A DNA stretch of 46,752 nt from the NCBI GenBank assembly GCA_900556555.1, contig USPF01000009.1, positions 1-46,752 of the forward strand. Direction: 5' to 3'. The translations under genes were made by a program, and so were the position numbers. The notes beneath the pieces are model-generated. The model ran no database searches and was not told the DNA's origin. It worked only from the letters and a program-made list of their open reading frames with translations. The stretch is from an uncultured Blautia sp. Its GTDB lineage: Bacteria; Bacillota; Clostridia; Lachnospirales; Lachnospiraceae. Each line of letters starts with the position of its first letter. Positions within the stretch are counted from its first letter, which is position 1. Shown one piece after another: positions 1 through 8,373 of this stretch.

Positions 1-52
1 GAGCAGAGGACTGAAAATCCTCGTGTCGCTGGTTCGATTCCGGCTCTGGGCA
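1..52 (+). tRNA. tRNA-Phe (GAA), 5' part cut off by window edge
   Basis: The anticodon stem-loop (GAGGA, loop CTGAAAA, TCCTC) gives anticodon GAA, so phenylalanine. The T arm (28-44) has a five-pair stem around TTCGATT. The 3' acceptor strand and discriminator A end at 52 with no encoded CCA. The acceptor 5' strand and D arm lie before the window. Confidence 0.93.
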
Positions 53-60
53 TTTAATAT

Positions 61-133
61 GGAGCATTAGCTCAGTCGGTAGAGCACTTGACTTTTAATC
101 AAGTTGTCCGGGGTTCGAATCCCCGATGCTTCA
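61..133 (+). tRNA. tRNA-Lys (TTT)
   Basis: A complete 73-nt tRNA. The acceptor GGAGCAT (61-67) pairs with ATGCTTC (126-132), the anticodon loop CTTTTAA gives TTT (Lys), and the T loop is TTCGAAT. CCA is not encoded. It lies 8 nt after tRNA-Phe, so the two are probably cotranscribed. Confidence 0.97.
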
Positions 134-144
134 TTTTTAAGAGG

Positions 145-177
145 ACTGAAATCTGCAATCAGGTTTCAGTTTTTTTA
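145..177 (+). terminator. Terminator of the tRNA cluster
   Basis: ACTGAAA (145-151) pairs with TTTCAGT (164-170) and is followed directly by a run of Ts to 176. It sits just after tRNA-Lys. From 178 to about 324 I see only A+T-rich sequence, with one weak promoter-like pair (TTGTGG 277-282, 17 nt, TGTAAT 300-305) that could start the element at 325. Confidence 0.8.
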
Positions 178-324
178 TTGCGTAAATTTTTATATGGGAT
201 ATTTAACAAGGTGCTTTCCACATAAGTGGTAAAAAATCGAGAAGTTATCCATAATAAAAAGAGTAAAAAGGATTTTTTGTGGATAACTATAGAAAACATT
301 GTAATAGATGTGAATAAAAAAGAA

Positions 325-472
325 ACCAGAATCAATGAGGGGGGAAGGTTGATTCTGGTCTCTTTTTTAATATAAATATTAAAAAGAAGGAGAGCCGGTC
401 TTTTCATACCGGCATATGAAAAAGAAAAAGATTTTTGAAAAAGTCTTATCGGCTTTTACAAGTAATACTATA
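325..472 (+). repeat. Structured intergenic element, copy A (candidate non-coding RNA)
   Basis: This is the left copy of an element that recurs at 8107-8253. In order it holds: hairpin 1 (11 perfect pairs, 325-335 with 349-359) with a G-rich loop containing GAGGGGG and a following T run; an AAAAAGAAGGAG segment (381-392); hairpin 2 (GCCGGT 394-399 with ACCGGC 408-413); and a conserved tail (about 415-472) ending AGTAATACTATA. Stem sequences differ between the copies but pairing is kept, while the single-stranded parts are nearly identical. Similarity fades out by about 520. I cannot assign an RNA family. Hairpin 1 alone could also act as a terminator. Confidence 0.7.
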
Positions 473-525
473 AAGGTTAATTGTGATGAATCTGTGTTTA
501 AATGATAAAAGAAATGTAAAAAACA

Positions 526-554
526 TTGGCAGCTTCGTTTTTATTTGTTATAAT
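526..554 (+). promoter_or_regulatory. Strong rightward sigma-A promoter, antisense to xre
   Basis: TTGGCA (526-531), 17 nt, TATAAT (549-554) with an extended TG (546-547). Predicted start is near 561, pointing into the 3' end of the leftward xre gene and on to the sortase gene at 1065. It is the best rightward promoter I see before the pilus genes. The only closer candidate is a weak GATAAT near 1040. Confidence 0.6.
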
Positions 555-627
555 AAGTGAACATTCTCATATCAGTCAAATCTTACATAATGTCTTTAAA
601 ATAATTCTATTGTATTTCAAATTCATT

Positions 628-963
628 TCAATTATTCAGTATATGAAGAATTTCCAAAAGCTTTTCCTGATCCCTGTGTGACATTGCTGAGATGGCAGTC
701 TTTAAATCTGGAATAATATTTTCTTCTGCTTCTGATTTATCGGAATCTAGTCCGGTTAACTTATCTAAAGAAACATTCAATTTGCGTGCATAACTTATTA
801 AAACGTGAGCATTACATTTATTAATGCCACGCTCCATGGCTGATAAATAATTTTTTGACAGACCGCAGTAATCGGCCATTTCTTGTTGTTGAATATGTGC
901 TTCCTTGCGGAAGGTCTGTAGTCTTTTGTTTAGTCGTTTGCTTTCTTCTGGTAATGGTTTCAT
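628..963 (-). CDS. XRE-family helix-turn-helix regulator
   Basis: A 111-residue cytoplasmic DNA-binding protein. The N-terminal helix-turn-helix of the Cro/CI (XRE) class spans about residues 8-65, with the typical sequence QQEMADYCGLSKNYLSAMERG. A short acidic linker and a helical tail, possibly for dimerisation, follow. The frame stays open upstream to a TTG at 1023, but that TTG falls in the -35 box of the gene's own promoter. ATG at 963 has GGGAGA about 6 nt upstream and is the better start. Being beside and divergent from the sortase-pilin genes, it is the obvious candidate regulator of the pilus operon. That role is inferred from position only. Confidence 0.85.
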   Translation of the reverse strand: MKPLPEESKRLNKRLQTFRKEAHIQQQEMADYCGLSKNYLSAMERGINKCNAHVLISYARKLNVSLDKLTGLDSDKSEAEENIIPDLKTAISAMSHRDQEKLLEILHILNN

Positions 964-993
964 TTTACTTCTCCCTTTTCTTTCAATAAATTT

Positions 994-1023
994 ATTATAA
1001 CTGTTTCTGTTAAAAGTGGTCAA
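994..1023 (-). promoter_or_regulatory. Promoter of the xre gene
   Basis: On the minus strand: TTGACC (plus 1018-1023), 18 nt, TATAAT (plus 994-999). Predicted start is near 987, giving a leader of about 25 nt before the ATG at 963. Confidence 0.65.
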
Positions 1024-1064
1024 TGAAAAAATATCGGATTTGATAATGCAAAGGAGTAATAGAA

Positions 1065-1994
1065 TTGAAAAGAAAATTTAGAGTTTTTTTAGGTGCTATT
1101 TTTTTGAGTGTGAGTATAGGATGTTTTTTTTATCCAGATTATTATAAGTGGAAAATGGATTGTGAGATAAATATTATAGAAAAAGAAATATTGGAGCCAC
1201 TGCCTCAGAAAGAAAACAAGAAGAAAGAAAAAAATTATGAGGCGTTATACAAAGAAATGGAAATCTATAATCAAAGACTAGAAATTCAGGGGCAGAACCT
1301 TGTGGATGCATGGAGTTATGAAGAACCACCGATTCCGCAGCATTTTATACCGAATGGGGACTATGCAGTCGGCACAATTGAAATCCCGGATATGCAGGTA
1401 AAGCTGCCGTTACTTTTGGGAGCTTCTAAAGAGAATCTTTCTAAAGGTGCGGGAATTTTATCGGAAACAAGTATGCCTATTGGGGGAAGAAATTCTAACT
1501 GTGTTATTGCCGCTCATCGTGGATGGAGAGGAAATCCATATTTTCAGTATATTGAAAATATGTCAGAGGGTTCGTTGGTATATATTAAAAATCCATGGGA
1601 AACAAGGATATATCAGGCAGTAGAAGTTAAAATTATTAACCCTTGGGACTTAGAGTCAATTTTAATACAACCGGAAAAAGATATGGTAACTTTATTAACT
1701 TGTCATCCTTATGGGATAGGTGGAGGTACACAGCGTTATCTTGTATATTGTGAATATGTGAAAACACAATCCCAGGTTGAAAATGTAAATACAGAGAAAA
1801 AGAATGAGGATAGAAAGCTAAATGAAAATGAAATACAAAATGGGGGTCAGTCGAAGAAATTTATGAAATGGGAGGAGAGAGTGTGCATCGTATTTCCTAT
1901 GGTTACATTGATAATAATTATTTTCCGTTTTTTTTATAATTTATATCTTGATAAAAGAAACAAAAACAGTTATAATACGGATACAAACAACTGA
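1065..1994 (+). CDS. Class C (pilus) sortase
   Basis: A 309-residue membrane transpeptidase that would cleave LPXTG-type signals and join pilin subunits. An N-terminal membrane segment (about 5-22) is followed by a charged linker and the sortase barrel. The catalytic residues are visible: His151 in AAHRGW, Cys213 in TLLTC and Arg224 in QRYLVY. A second membrane segment lies at about 273-292, as in class C enzymes. The lid region has DAW (81-83) where DPF or DPW is usual. It starts with TTG, with AAGGAG about 8 nt upstream. It is the first gene of a rightward set with the pilin, second sortase and tip protein. Which substrate each sortase handles cannot be told from sequence. Confidence 0.93.
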   Translation: MKRKFRVFLGAIFLSVSIGCFFYPDYYKWKMDCEINIIEKEILEPLPQKENKKKEKNYEALYKEMEIYNQRLEIQGQNLVDAWSYEEPPIPQHFIPNGDYAVGTIEIPDMQVKLPLLLGASKENLSKGAGILSETSMPIGGRNSNCVIAAHRGWRGNPYFQYIENMSEGSLVYIKNPWETRIYQAVEVKIINPWDLESILIQPEKDMVTLLTCHPYGIGGGTQRYLVYCEYVKTQSQVENVNTEKKNEDRKLNENEIQNGGQSKKFMKWEERVCIVFPMVTLIIIIFRFFYNLYLDKRNKNSYNTDTNN

Positions 1995-2025
1995 AAACAG
2001 TGATAATAAGAAAGGAGAAAAGAAT

Positions 2026-3879
2026 ATGAGAAGAAATTTTTTCAGGGGAGTAGGTAGTTTATTTTTGACAATGTTTTTGGTGCTGACATCGGCACAGGAA
2101 ATTTTTGCAGCAACGCAGGATATCATTGATACGGGAAGAAGGGGAAGTTTTACTATTTACAAGTATGATTTAACAGCAGCAGAACAGGATGATGTAGATA
2201 TATCAGGAGGAGTATTTGAAAATAATGGAAAAGAGGATATAAAAGCCAAGGAAACATTAATGAATTATGCTATTTCAGGTGTGGAATTTACTTATTTGCA
2301 GTTAGGTGGTATTCATACAGATAGCCAGGGGGGAAAAGTTCAACTTTTATATGATATTCCGGAAAGTTTGGAGAAAATACTTGAATTAGAAAATGAAAGA
2401 AAAAATCACTGCTATACATCGACAGAGTTGAACAAGGCATTGAAAGATATTATGTCAAAAGGAACAGAGGGAAAAAATAAGCTGGAGCAGTATATGATGA
2501 ACTCGGAAGAGAGAAAAGCAATGCCGGTTACAGACACAGAAGGTAAAACCGCAGTAACAGGATTATCGTTGGGATTATATCTGATTCTAGAAACCAGAGT
2601 TCCGGCAAATGTTCATACAACAATAGATCCATTTTTTGTCTCACTGCCAATGACAGATTCAGAGGGAGATGCCTGGTTTTATGATGTGGAGGTATATCCA
2701 AAAAATCAAACCGATATTCCTGATTTGGATAAATTAGTAAAACAAAAAGATGATAATGGGAAATTGTCTTATGAAGATGTAGCTACAGGTTCTGAAGGTG
2801 ATGTTATGGATTATATTCTGGTATCCCATCTTCCGCAAATAACTTCTGAAGCCACCTATTTAACAAAATATTCGTTTGTAGATAAAATGGATACAGGACT
2901 TGTTTATAACAAAGATGTCACTATACGTTTTTATGACAGTGAGGCAGATGCCAGGGAGAATAAAAAAGAAAAGGCTATTCAGATATGGGATAATGATGAA
3001 AGTTTGTATCAGGTTTCCTACATAGAGGAAAATAACCAGAAAATGACAGTAACTATAACAAAAGAAGGATTAAAAGAAATCAATACAAAATTTTCAGGAA
3101 AATGGATTGTAATTGATTACTCCTGCAGCATAAAATCAGACCAGTCACCAATACTGGGGGATTCAGGAAATATAAATAATGTAAATCTTGAATGGAAACG
3201 CACCAATATGGAAGAGGCCGATACTTTGGAAGATCGTGCTAAGGTTTATACATTTGGATTAAATATAAAAAAGAATTTTGCTGATAATAAAGGAAATGCC
3301 TTGGATGTGCAGTTTGTTTTGCAGAATCAGACAGATGGACATTATATAAAAGCAAAAGGTGAGAATGGAATTTATTATGTGACAGACAGTGAAAAAGGAA
3401 CAACAGAAAAAGAAGCTACAGTACTTGTACCTGCGGAAGATGGAAATTTGGAAATATATGGACTAGAAGCAAATACTTATGTTCTAACAGAAATTGCAAC
3501 ATCAGATGGATATTCTCTTCTAAAAGAATCTATGGTGATTGATATTGTGAGTACACTTGACAATATTATCCCATCTCGGACAACTCTATATGACATCATG
3601 GATAAAAATAATAACCCTAATAAAAATTTAATAGAAACAGAGGGAAGACGCGCCAGTGCATCGGTTGATGGAAAACCTGCAAGTATGAGTGAGTTTCATT
3701 CAGATAACGGAAGTGTATCAATAAATGCAAATGTCGAATTGTCAGTAGTCAATAGCAGGACATTTCAATTACCTCAGACCGGCGGTTTGGGAACATGGAT
3801 TTTCACATTTGCAGGATGTGGTGCAGCTTTAGCAGGGGTCATTCTTGTGACAAAAAAATCCAAGAAGAAGGAAGTTTAA
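2026..3879 (+). CDS. Backbone pilin, LPXTG-anchored (FimA/SpaA type)
   Basis: A 617-residue shaft subunit of a covalent pilus. It has a signal peptide with probable cleavage after EIFA (residue 28). The pilin motif is W217-FYD-V-E-V-Y-P-K226, where Lys226 should accept the isopeptide bond between subunits. An E-box-like segment (YVLTEIATSDGY, Glu489) lies in a Cna-B-type fold. The sorting signal LPQTG is at 582-586, followed by a hydrophobic stretch and a KKSKKKEV tail. The frame opens at 1948, but ATG 2026 has AAAGGAG upstream and begins a clean signal peptide. It lies between two sortase genes, the usual layout of Gram-positive pilus loci. Confidence 0.94.
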   Translation: MRRNFFRGVGSLFLTMFLVLTSAQEIFAATQDIIDTGRRGSFTIYKYDLTAAEQDDVDISGGVFENNGKEDIKAKETLMNYAISGVEFTYLQLGGIHTDSQGGKVQLLYDIPESLEKILELENERKNHCYTSTELNKALKDIMSKGTEGKNKLEQYMMNSEERKAMPVTDTEGKTAVTGLSLGLYLILETRVPANVHTTIDPFFVSLPMTDSEGDAWFYDVEVYPKNQTDIPDLDKLVKQKDDNGKLSYEDVATGSEGDVMDYILVSHLPQITSEATYLTKYSFVDKMDTGLVYNKDVTIRFYDSEADARENKKEKAIQIWDNDESLYQVSYIEENNQKMTVTITKEGLKEINTKFSGKWIVIDYSCSIKSDQSPILGDSGNINNVNLEWKRTNMEEADTLEDRAKVYTFGLNIKKNFADNKGNALDVQFVLQNQTDGHYIKAKGENGIYYVTDSEKGTTEKEATVLVPAEDGNLEIYGLEANTYVLTEIATSDGYSLLKESMVIDIVSTLDNIIPSRTTLYDIMDKNNNPNKNLIETEGRRASASVDGKPASMSEFHSDNGSVSINANVELSVVNSRTFQLPQTGGLGTWIFTFAGCGAALAGVILVTKKSKKKEV

Positions 3880-3885
3880 TGGAAT

Positions 3886-4746
3886 ATGGGAAAGGGGATA
3901 AGCGGTAAAAAAGGATTACTTACGATTTCGTTATTTACCAGTGCCATTATTTTAATGGGGTATCCGTATATTGCAAATTATATATTTGAGCATCGGACAG
4001 ATTCCATTGTGGAAACAACAGAAAAATTAGAGAGAAATATGGAAGATAGGAAAAGAGAAGAGTATGCAGATGAAATAAATAAATATAACCAAGAACTATA
4101 TAGTGGGAGAATCCAGCTTCAAGACCCTTTTAAGGAAATGTTTGAAGAAAAAGAGACAGGAAAATACAATGAGTTACTAAATATTAATAAAAATGGAATT
4201 ATGGGAACTATTGTAATACCAGCTATTAATATAAAACTGCCGATTTACCACGGAACATCAGAGAAAATATTAGAAAAAGGAATCGGACATTTGGAGGGAA
4301 GTTCTTTGCCATTAGGAGGAGAAAATACACATACTGTATTAACAGGGCATACAGGGCTCAGTAATGCAAAGCTGTTTACAGACCTGTCAGAGATGAAAGA
4401 GGGAGAGTTTTTCTTTTTAAATATTTTAGGAGAGCAATTAGTATATCAGATTAACCAGATAAGGATTGTTTTACCTACAGATTTGGAGGAACTGTATATC
4501 AAGAAAGGCAAAGATTACTGTACTCTTGTAACATGTACTCCTTATGGAGTCAATACCCATCGCCTTCTGGTTCGAGGAGAGAGAGTAGAAAACGAGGGAA
4601 TATTTGAGAATAAAAGAAATTTTGAGAAAAAAAGAATAGAGTCCAGATGGATGAAAGAATACAAATATGCTTTAAAAAGTAGTCTTGGAATGTTAGGAGG
4701 AAGTTTCATACTACTATATTTCTTTCGTAAGTTTATAAGACACTAA
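3886..4746 (+). CDS. Second class C (pilus) sortase
   Basis: A 286-residue membrane transpeptidase. It has an N-terminal membrane segment (about 10-32), a lid with the canonical Asp80-Pro-Phe, catalytic His155 (LTGHTG), Cys217 in TLVTC, and Arg226 (THRLLVRGER). A C-terminal membrane segment and basic tail (about 262-286) follow. The start lies 7 nt after the pilin stop. The ribosome site is modest (GGAAG about 14 nt upstream), which suggests coupled translation. Unlike the first sortase it keeps the full DPF lid. It may polymerise the backbone while the other adds the tip, or the reverse. Confidence 0.94.
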   Translation: MGKGISGKKGLLTISLFTSAIILMGYPYIANYIFEHRTDSIVETTEKLERNMEDRKREEYADEINKYNQELYSGRIQLQDPFKEMFEEKETGKYNELLNINKNGIMGTIVIPAINIKLPIYHGTSEKILEKGIGHLEGSSLPLGGENTHTVLTGHTGLSNAKLFTDLSEMKEGEFFFLNILGEQLVYQINQIRIVLPTDLEELYIKKGKDYCTLVTCTPYGVNTHRLLVRGERVENEGIFENKRNFEKKRIESRWMKEYKYALKSSLGMLGGSFILLYFFRKFIRH

Positions 4747-4787
4747 AAAGGAAAGGAGAAAGCTGCATATGGGCAGTAGAATGGGGT

Positions 4788-7700
4788 ATGAAAAATAAAA
4801 AAATAATTCCGGTATTGCTGTTGATTGTGTTACTTTTGGGAAATTGGTTTACTATTTCACATAATGTATATGGAAGTTCAGAAAAAATTGTTCAGAATGG
4901 ATTGTCAGAAGAGTTGCTGACAGAGGCTGTAATGGTATCTGTCAGTAGAAAAGATGAAAAAGAGGAATTACATCCGGGAAAGCAAGCAACATTGATTGTG
5001 AAAATGAGTAATAAAACAGAAGAAAAAGGGCAGTTTAGAATTTATTTTTGCGATGGGGAAACTCCATTGCCACAAGAAAAAGAACAATGGAGTTCCTATT
5101 TTACAAAAGCAGCACAATCTGTAAAAATAGATGGAATGAGTAGTGAAAATAAAATGCCAATTATGGTAAAGTTTCCGGAGAAAGAAGAAGAAGAAACATT
5201 GCTGGAGATACATCAAAAAATTGAAAATGAAAAAATAGTTACATTCTATGCACAATTAGAAATTCCACCGGAAGGAGATACAGAGTTTGAATTAGTGGTA
5301 TCTTCCGAAGAAGAAGAAAAGGCAGTTATTATTCCAACCGTAGAAAATCAGGAAATTGTTTATGGAGAACCTGTATGTGTAGAATGGAAAGCAGATGAAG
5401 GTTATACAGAAGACAGGATAGAGGGAGATACAGAAATGACGGAAAATTTTTCTAGGGAAGAGCAGGAGGCAGAAGGAGAGAATGCAGAGGAAAATCTGGA
5501 ATTAGAAATAGATGGGGAAATGTCATTAAATTCGGAATCACATAAGTTTCGTACTGTAATTCCACAAAAGGGAGGTGTATTAAATCTTTTATACGATTTT
5601 GAGGAAGCACAGTGGACAACCGTTTACCCAAAGAGAAATGGCTTGGCCACGGCAGATACACTTCCAGGGGGAACAGTGATTAAAACGGTTTTATCGGCAG
5701 ATCCGGGGTATTGTATTGCATCATGCAGAATATTAGAAGAAGATTTGTCAGAATGGAAAGAAATAGAGGAGTGCATAGGAAAAGAACGATATGAACTGGA
5801 AATAGAAATTTTGAGAGAAGATATCACATTGGAAATTTTCTTTGAAAAGAAAAGAGAATTGACAGCGGAAGAAGAAACTTATCAGACTTCATTGGAGTTT
5901 ATTTACAATCGCGACGATTGTGCAGATGTAAAGGAAGACAACGTAAGTAAAAATAAAGCAGAACTACAGACATTAAAAGATACTGACAATAGACTGGCAG
6001 CAGTACCTGATAATGTTTATCTGGAAGTGGGTGATAGAATTTCCTATCCTTCTCAAACTTATATATCACATGAATTCAATATATCAGGTTGTGACGGGAT
6101 TGTCGGACCTGGATATTGTATGAACCCTAATAAGAGCAATCCGCCAAGTGGATGGTATTCTGATATACGTTTACTGGATGAAACAAGGCCTGATTATGGA
6201 AATGCATATAAATTAATTATGCTGACCAACTACGGCATGGATTTACAGTCATGGGGGGATTTTTGGTTTGGTATTTCGGATCAGGGTCAAAAAAAGTATA
6301 GAGAAATTTATATTCATGCAATTATTGGATACTTGGAGACTGGTACGTTATTAGGATTGAATAGTGAAGAACAAAGAGGAGTTATTAATATAGCAAACGA
6401 TGTATATAAAAGAGCAAATAATGGAGAAGTGGAGGGAGTTTTAAAGAAATATCGTGTTTATGAAATTCATACAGAAAATGCTAAGATGCAAAACATATGC
6501 TTTATGACACGAAATTCAAAAGGTGGATTAAGTATTCAGAAAAAAAGCAGTAAACCTGATATCACAAGCAATAATGAATATTACAGTTTGCAAGGTGCTG
6601 TTTATGGCATATATTCTGATGAATCTTGTACAAAACAGATTATGACTATGGAAACAGATCACAATGGATATGCTGCAACTGCAGATGATGCCTTAGAGGA
6701 TGGGAGCTACTATGTAAAAGAGCAGACGCCTTCAAAAGGATATATGTTAGATACAAATACATATAGGTATGACATTGCAGGTGGAGGAAAGGCAGCAGAA
6801 AATAAGAAAATATCCAGTGAACCGCCTAAAATGGGAAGAATAGATATCACAAAAACATCTGCTTTGCCGGAAATATCAGATCATAATCAATGTTATGATT
6901 TAGGAGGAGCAGAGTACACGATTTATAAAAATCAGGATTGTACAGAGTATGTATCCAAAATTGTAACGGACAGTACAGGATGTGGAACAGGAGATCATTT
7001 GCCATTGGGAATCTATTATGCTAAAGAGACAAAGGCTCCAAAAGGATATGAAATAAGTCCAGCTGTTTATACCGTATCTTTGACAGAATCAGAAGAGTCC
7101 ATCACCATAGAAGAGCTAAATGTACAAGATTATCCTGAAAACTATTCTATGGGAATCCATATAATCAAGATAGGCAAGGGAAAAGAAACACTTGAAGTTC
7201 CAACTTTAGAAGGAACGCAGTTTACCGTTAAATATTACGATGGATTTTTTAACCAGGATAATCTCCCGGATATGGCAGAGCGTATTTGGGTTATAGAAGT
7301 AAAGAAAGATAAAGAAACAGGAAAATTTCTGACAGAGCTTGGAGATGAATATTTGATAAGTCAGTTAAGTGATAAACTTTATAAAAATGAAAATCAAGAA
7401 GCTGTGATTCCTTATGGGACACTTACGGTTCAGGAGACAAAACCTGCTTCAGGATATACGCTGAAAGGAAATTTGAAGGACAAGAATGGGAAAATTGTAG
7501 CAGTTAATAGTGAATTATATGTGGCACAGGTAAAAAAAGAAAGTGGAAATATAATGTTAGAAGGTGGAAACGAATTTATAGCAGAAGACGAATTGATTCA
7601 TGGAAGCATTAAAATAAAAAAATATAAATCCGATGGAAAAACACCATTAGAAGGTGCAGAATTTGAAATTAAAAACAGAGAAGGAGAAGTAGTGCAGGTA

Positions 7701-8078
7701 AAAACTACAGATAAAAATGGAGAAATTATGTTTGATAAGCTATATCCTGACACTTATACCATTACTGAGAAAAAAACAGTGGAAGGCAATACATTGTTGA
7801 AAGAGCCTTTGGTGGTTCAGATTCCAGCTAAGGTAACAAAAGAGGAAATAAAAGAAAATAATATTGACGAGAGTAAATGTATTTATGATCCTGTGGAAGA
7901 TGTTTATTATATTTATAATTATGTATATGAAATTACTAACCATGCCAATTTTCAAATACCTATGACAGGTGGAGAAATTCCGTATGAACCGTTCTTTTTT
8001 CTGAGTATTGGAATAGTTTTATTTTTAGGTGCAGTGGCTGTTCTTATGAAAAAGAATGATCCGGGGAGTCAGAAATAA
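4788..8078 (+). CDS. Large tip adhesin: thioester-like domain, SpaA/Cna-B repeats, IPMTG anchor
   Basis: A 1096-residue surface protein, probably the pilus tip. A signal peptide (about 1-29) leads into an acidic region (about 30-400). A thioester-domain-like region at about 430-540 has Cys444 in GPGYCMNP and His510 in IYIHAIIGY, where classical thioester domains have Gln. SpaA/Cna-B-like domains follow at about 575-665, 685-765, 785-930 and 940-1020, several ending in E-box-like YxVKE or YTITE stretches. The sorting signal is IPMTG (1057-1061) with a membrane segment and basic tail. Good AGGAG spacing favours an ATG at 4769 that opens only nine codons, so how this start is reached is uncertain. 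The family role is attachment to host surfaces; the ligand is unknown. Confidence 0.9.
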   Translation: MKNKKIIPVLLLIVLLLGNWFTISHNVYGSSEKIVQNGLSEELLTEAVMVSVSRKDEKEELHPGKQATLIVKMSNKTEEKGQFRIYFCDGETPLPQEKEQWSSYFTKAAQSVKIDGMSSENKMPIMVKFPEKEEEETLLEIHQKIENEKIVTFYAQLEIPPEGDTEFELVVSSEEEEKAVIIPTVENQEIVYGEPVCVEWKADEGYTEDRIEGDTEMTENFSREEQEAEGENAEENLELEIDGEMSLNSESHKFRTVIPQKGGVLNLLYDFEEAQWTTVYPKRNGLATADTLPGGTVIKTVLSADPGYCIASCRILEEDLSEWKEIEECIGKERYELEIEILREDITLEIFFEKKRELTAEEETYQTSLEFIYNRDDCADVKEDNVSKNKAELQTLKDTDNRLAAVPDNVYLEVGDRISYPSQTYISHEFNISGCDGIVGPGYCMNPNKSNPPSGWYSDIRLLDETRPDYGNAYKLIMLTNYGMDLQSWGDFWFGISDQGQKKYREIYIHAIIGYLETGTLLGLNSEEQRGVINIANDVYKRANNGEVEGVLKKYRVYEIHTENAKMQNICFMTRNSKGGLSIQKKSSKPDITSNNEYYSLQGAVYGIYSDESCTKQIMTMETDHNGYAATADDALEDGSYYVKEQTPSKGYMLDTNTYRYDIAGGGKAAENKKISSEPPKMGRIDITKTSALPEISDHNQCYDLGGAEYTIYKNQDCTEYVSKIVTDSTGCGTGDHLPLGIYYAKETKAPKGYEISPAVYTVSLTESEESITIEELNVQDYPENYSMGIHIIKIGKGKETLEVPTLEGTQFTVKYYDGFFNQDNLPDMAERIWVIEVKKDKETGKFLTELGDEYLISQLSDKLYKNENQEAVIPYGTLTVQETKPASGYTLKGNLKDKNGKIVAVNSELYVAQVKKESGNIMLEGGNEFIAEDELIHGSIKIKKYKSDGKTPLEGAEFEIKNREGEVVQVKTTDKNGEIMFDKLYPDTYTITEKKTVEGNTLLKEPLVVQIPAKVTKEEIKENNIDESKCIYDPVEDVYYIYNYVYEITNHANFQIPMTGGEIPYEPFFFLSIGIVLFLGAVAVLMKKNDPGSQK

Positions 8079-8106
8079 GAAATTTATATATGTTATAAAA
8101 AACGAA

Positions 8107-8253
8107 ACAGGAGCAAGAATCCGAGGGGGTTAGATTCCTGCTCCTGTCTGTATTTCATAAAAAAGAAGGAGTTACTGGCAACTCTTTTGCCAGTAATATG
8201 AAAAGAAAAAGATTTTGAAAAAAGTCTTATTGGCTTTTACAAGTAATACTATA
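8107..8253 (+). repeat. Structured intergenic element, copy B (candidate non-coding RNA)
   Basis: This is the right copy of the element at 325-472. Hairpin 1 (8107-8121 with 8133-8147, 14 pairs and one mismatch) has loop CGAGGGGGTTA. AAAAAAGAAGGAG follows, then hairpin 2 (TTACTGGCA 8172-8180 with TGCCAGTAA 8188-8196). The tail from 8197 has GAAAAAGATTTTGAAAA and ends AAGTAATACTATA. It starts 29 nt after the adhesin stop, so it is probably the operon's 3' end. Hairpin 1 could stop transcription but its T run is poor. The rest of the gap to 8373 is A+T-rich with nothing else I recognise. Confidence 0.7.
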
Positions 8254-8373
8254 CCCTGTAAATAAGGATAATTTATGACTAAAAACTAAAAGAAAAATGA
8301 AAAAATATCAATTTGATTTATTGTTATTTTAGAATTATTTCAAAAATCTTTTTATTTTATAGTTTCACCTGAT

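Noticed and set aside
416..505. A 29-codon frame starting MKKKKIFEK inside element copy A
   Set aside because: The matching frame in copy B stops after six codons (MKRKRF) because the A runs differ in length. Conservation follows RNA structure and not codons.
964..1023. Longer N-terminus for the xre product from TTG at 1023
   Set aside because: The TTG is part of the -35 box of the gene's own promoter, and the extension has no ribosome site.
1948..2025. Longer N-terminus for the backbone pilin
   Set aside because: It would put about 26 charged residues before a complete signal peptide. AAAGGAG fits ATG 2026.
1..8373. Pilus island as a tRNA-inserted integrative element
   Set aside because: It follows a tRNA-Lys gene, but I found no integrase, no repeat of the tRNA 3' end and no transfer genes. 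The flanking element copies are not tRNA-derived.
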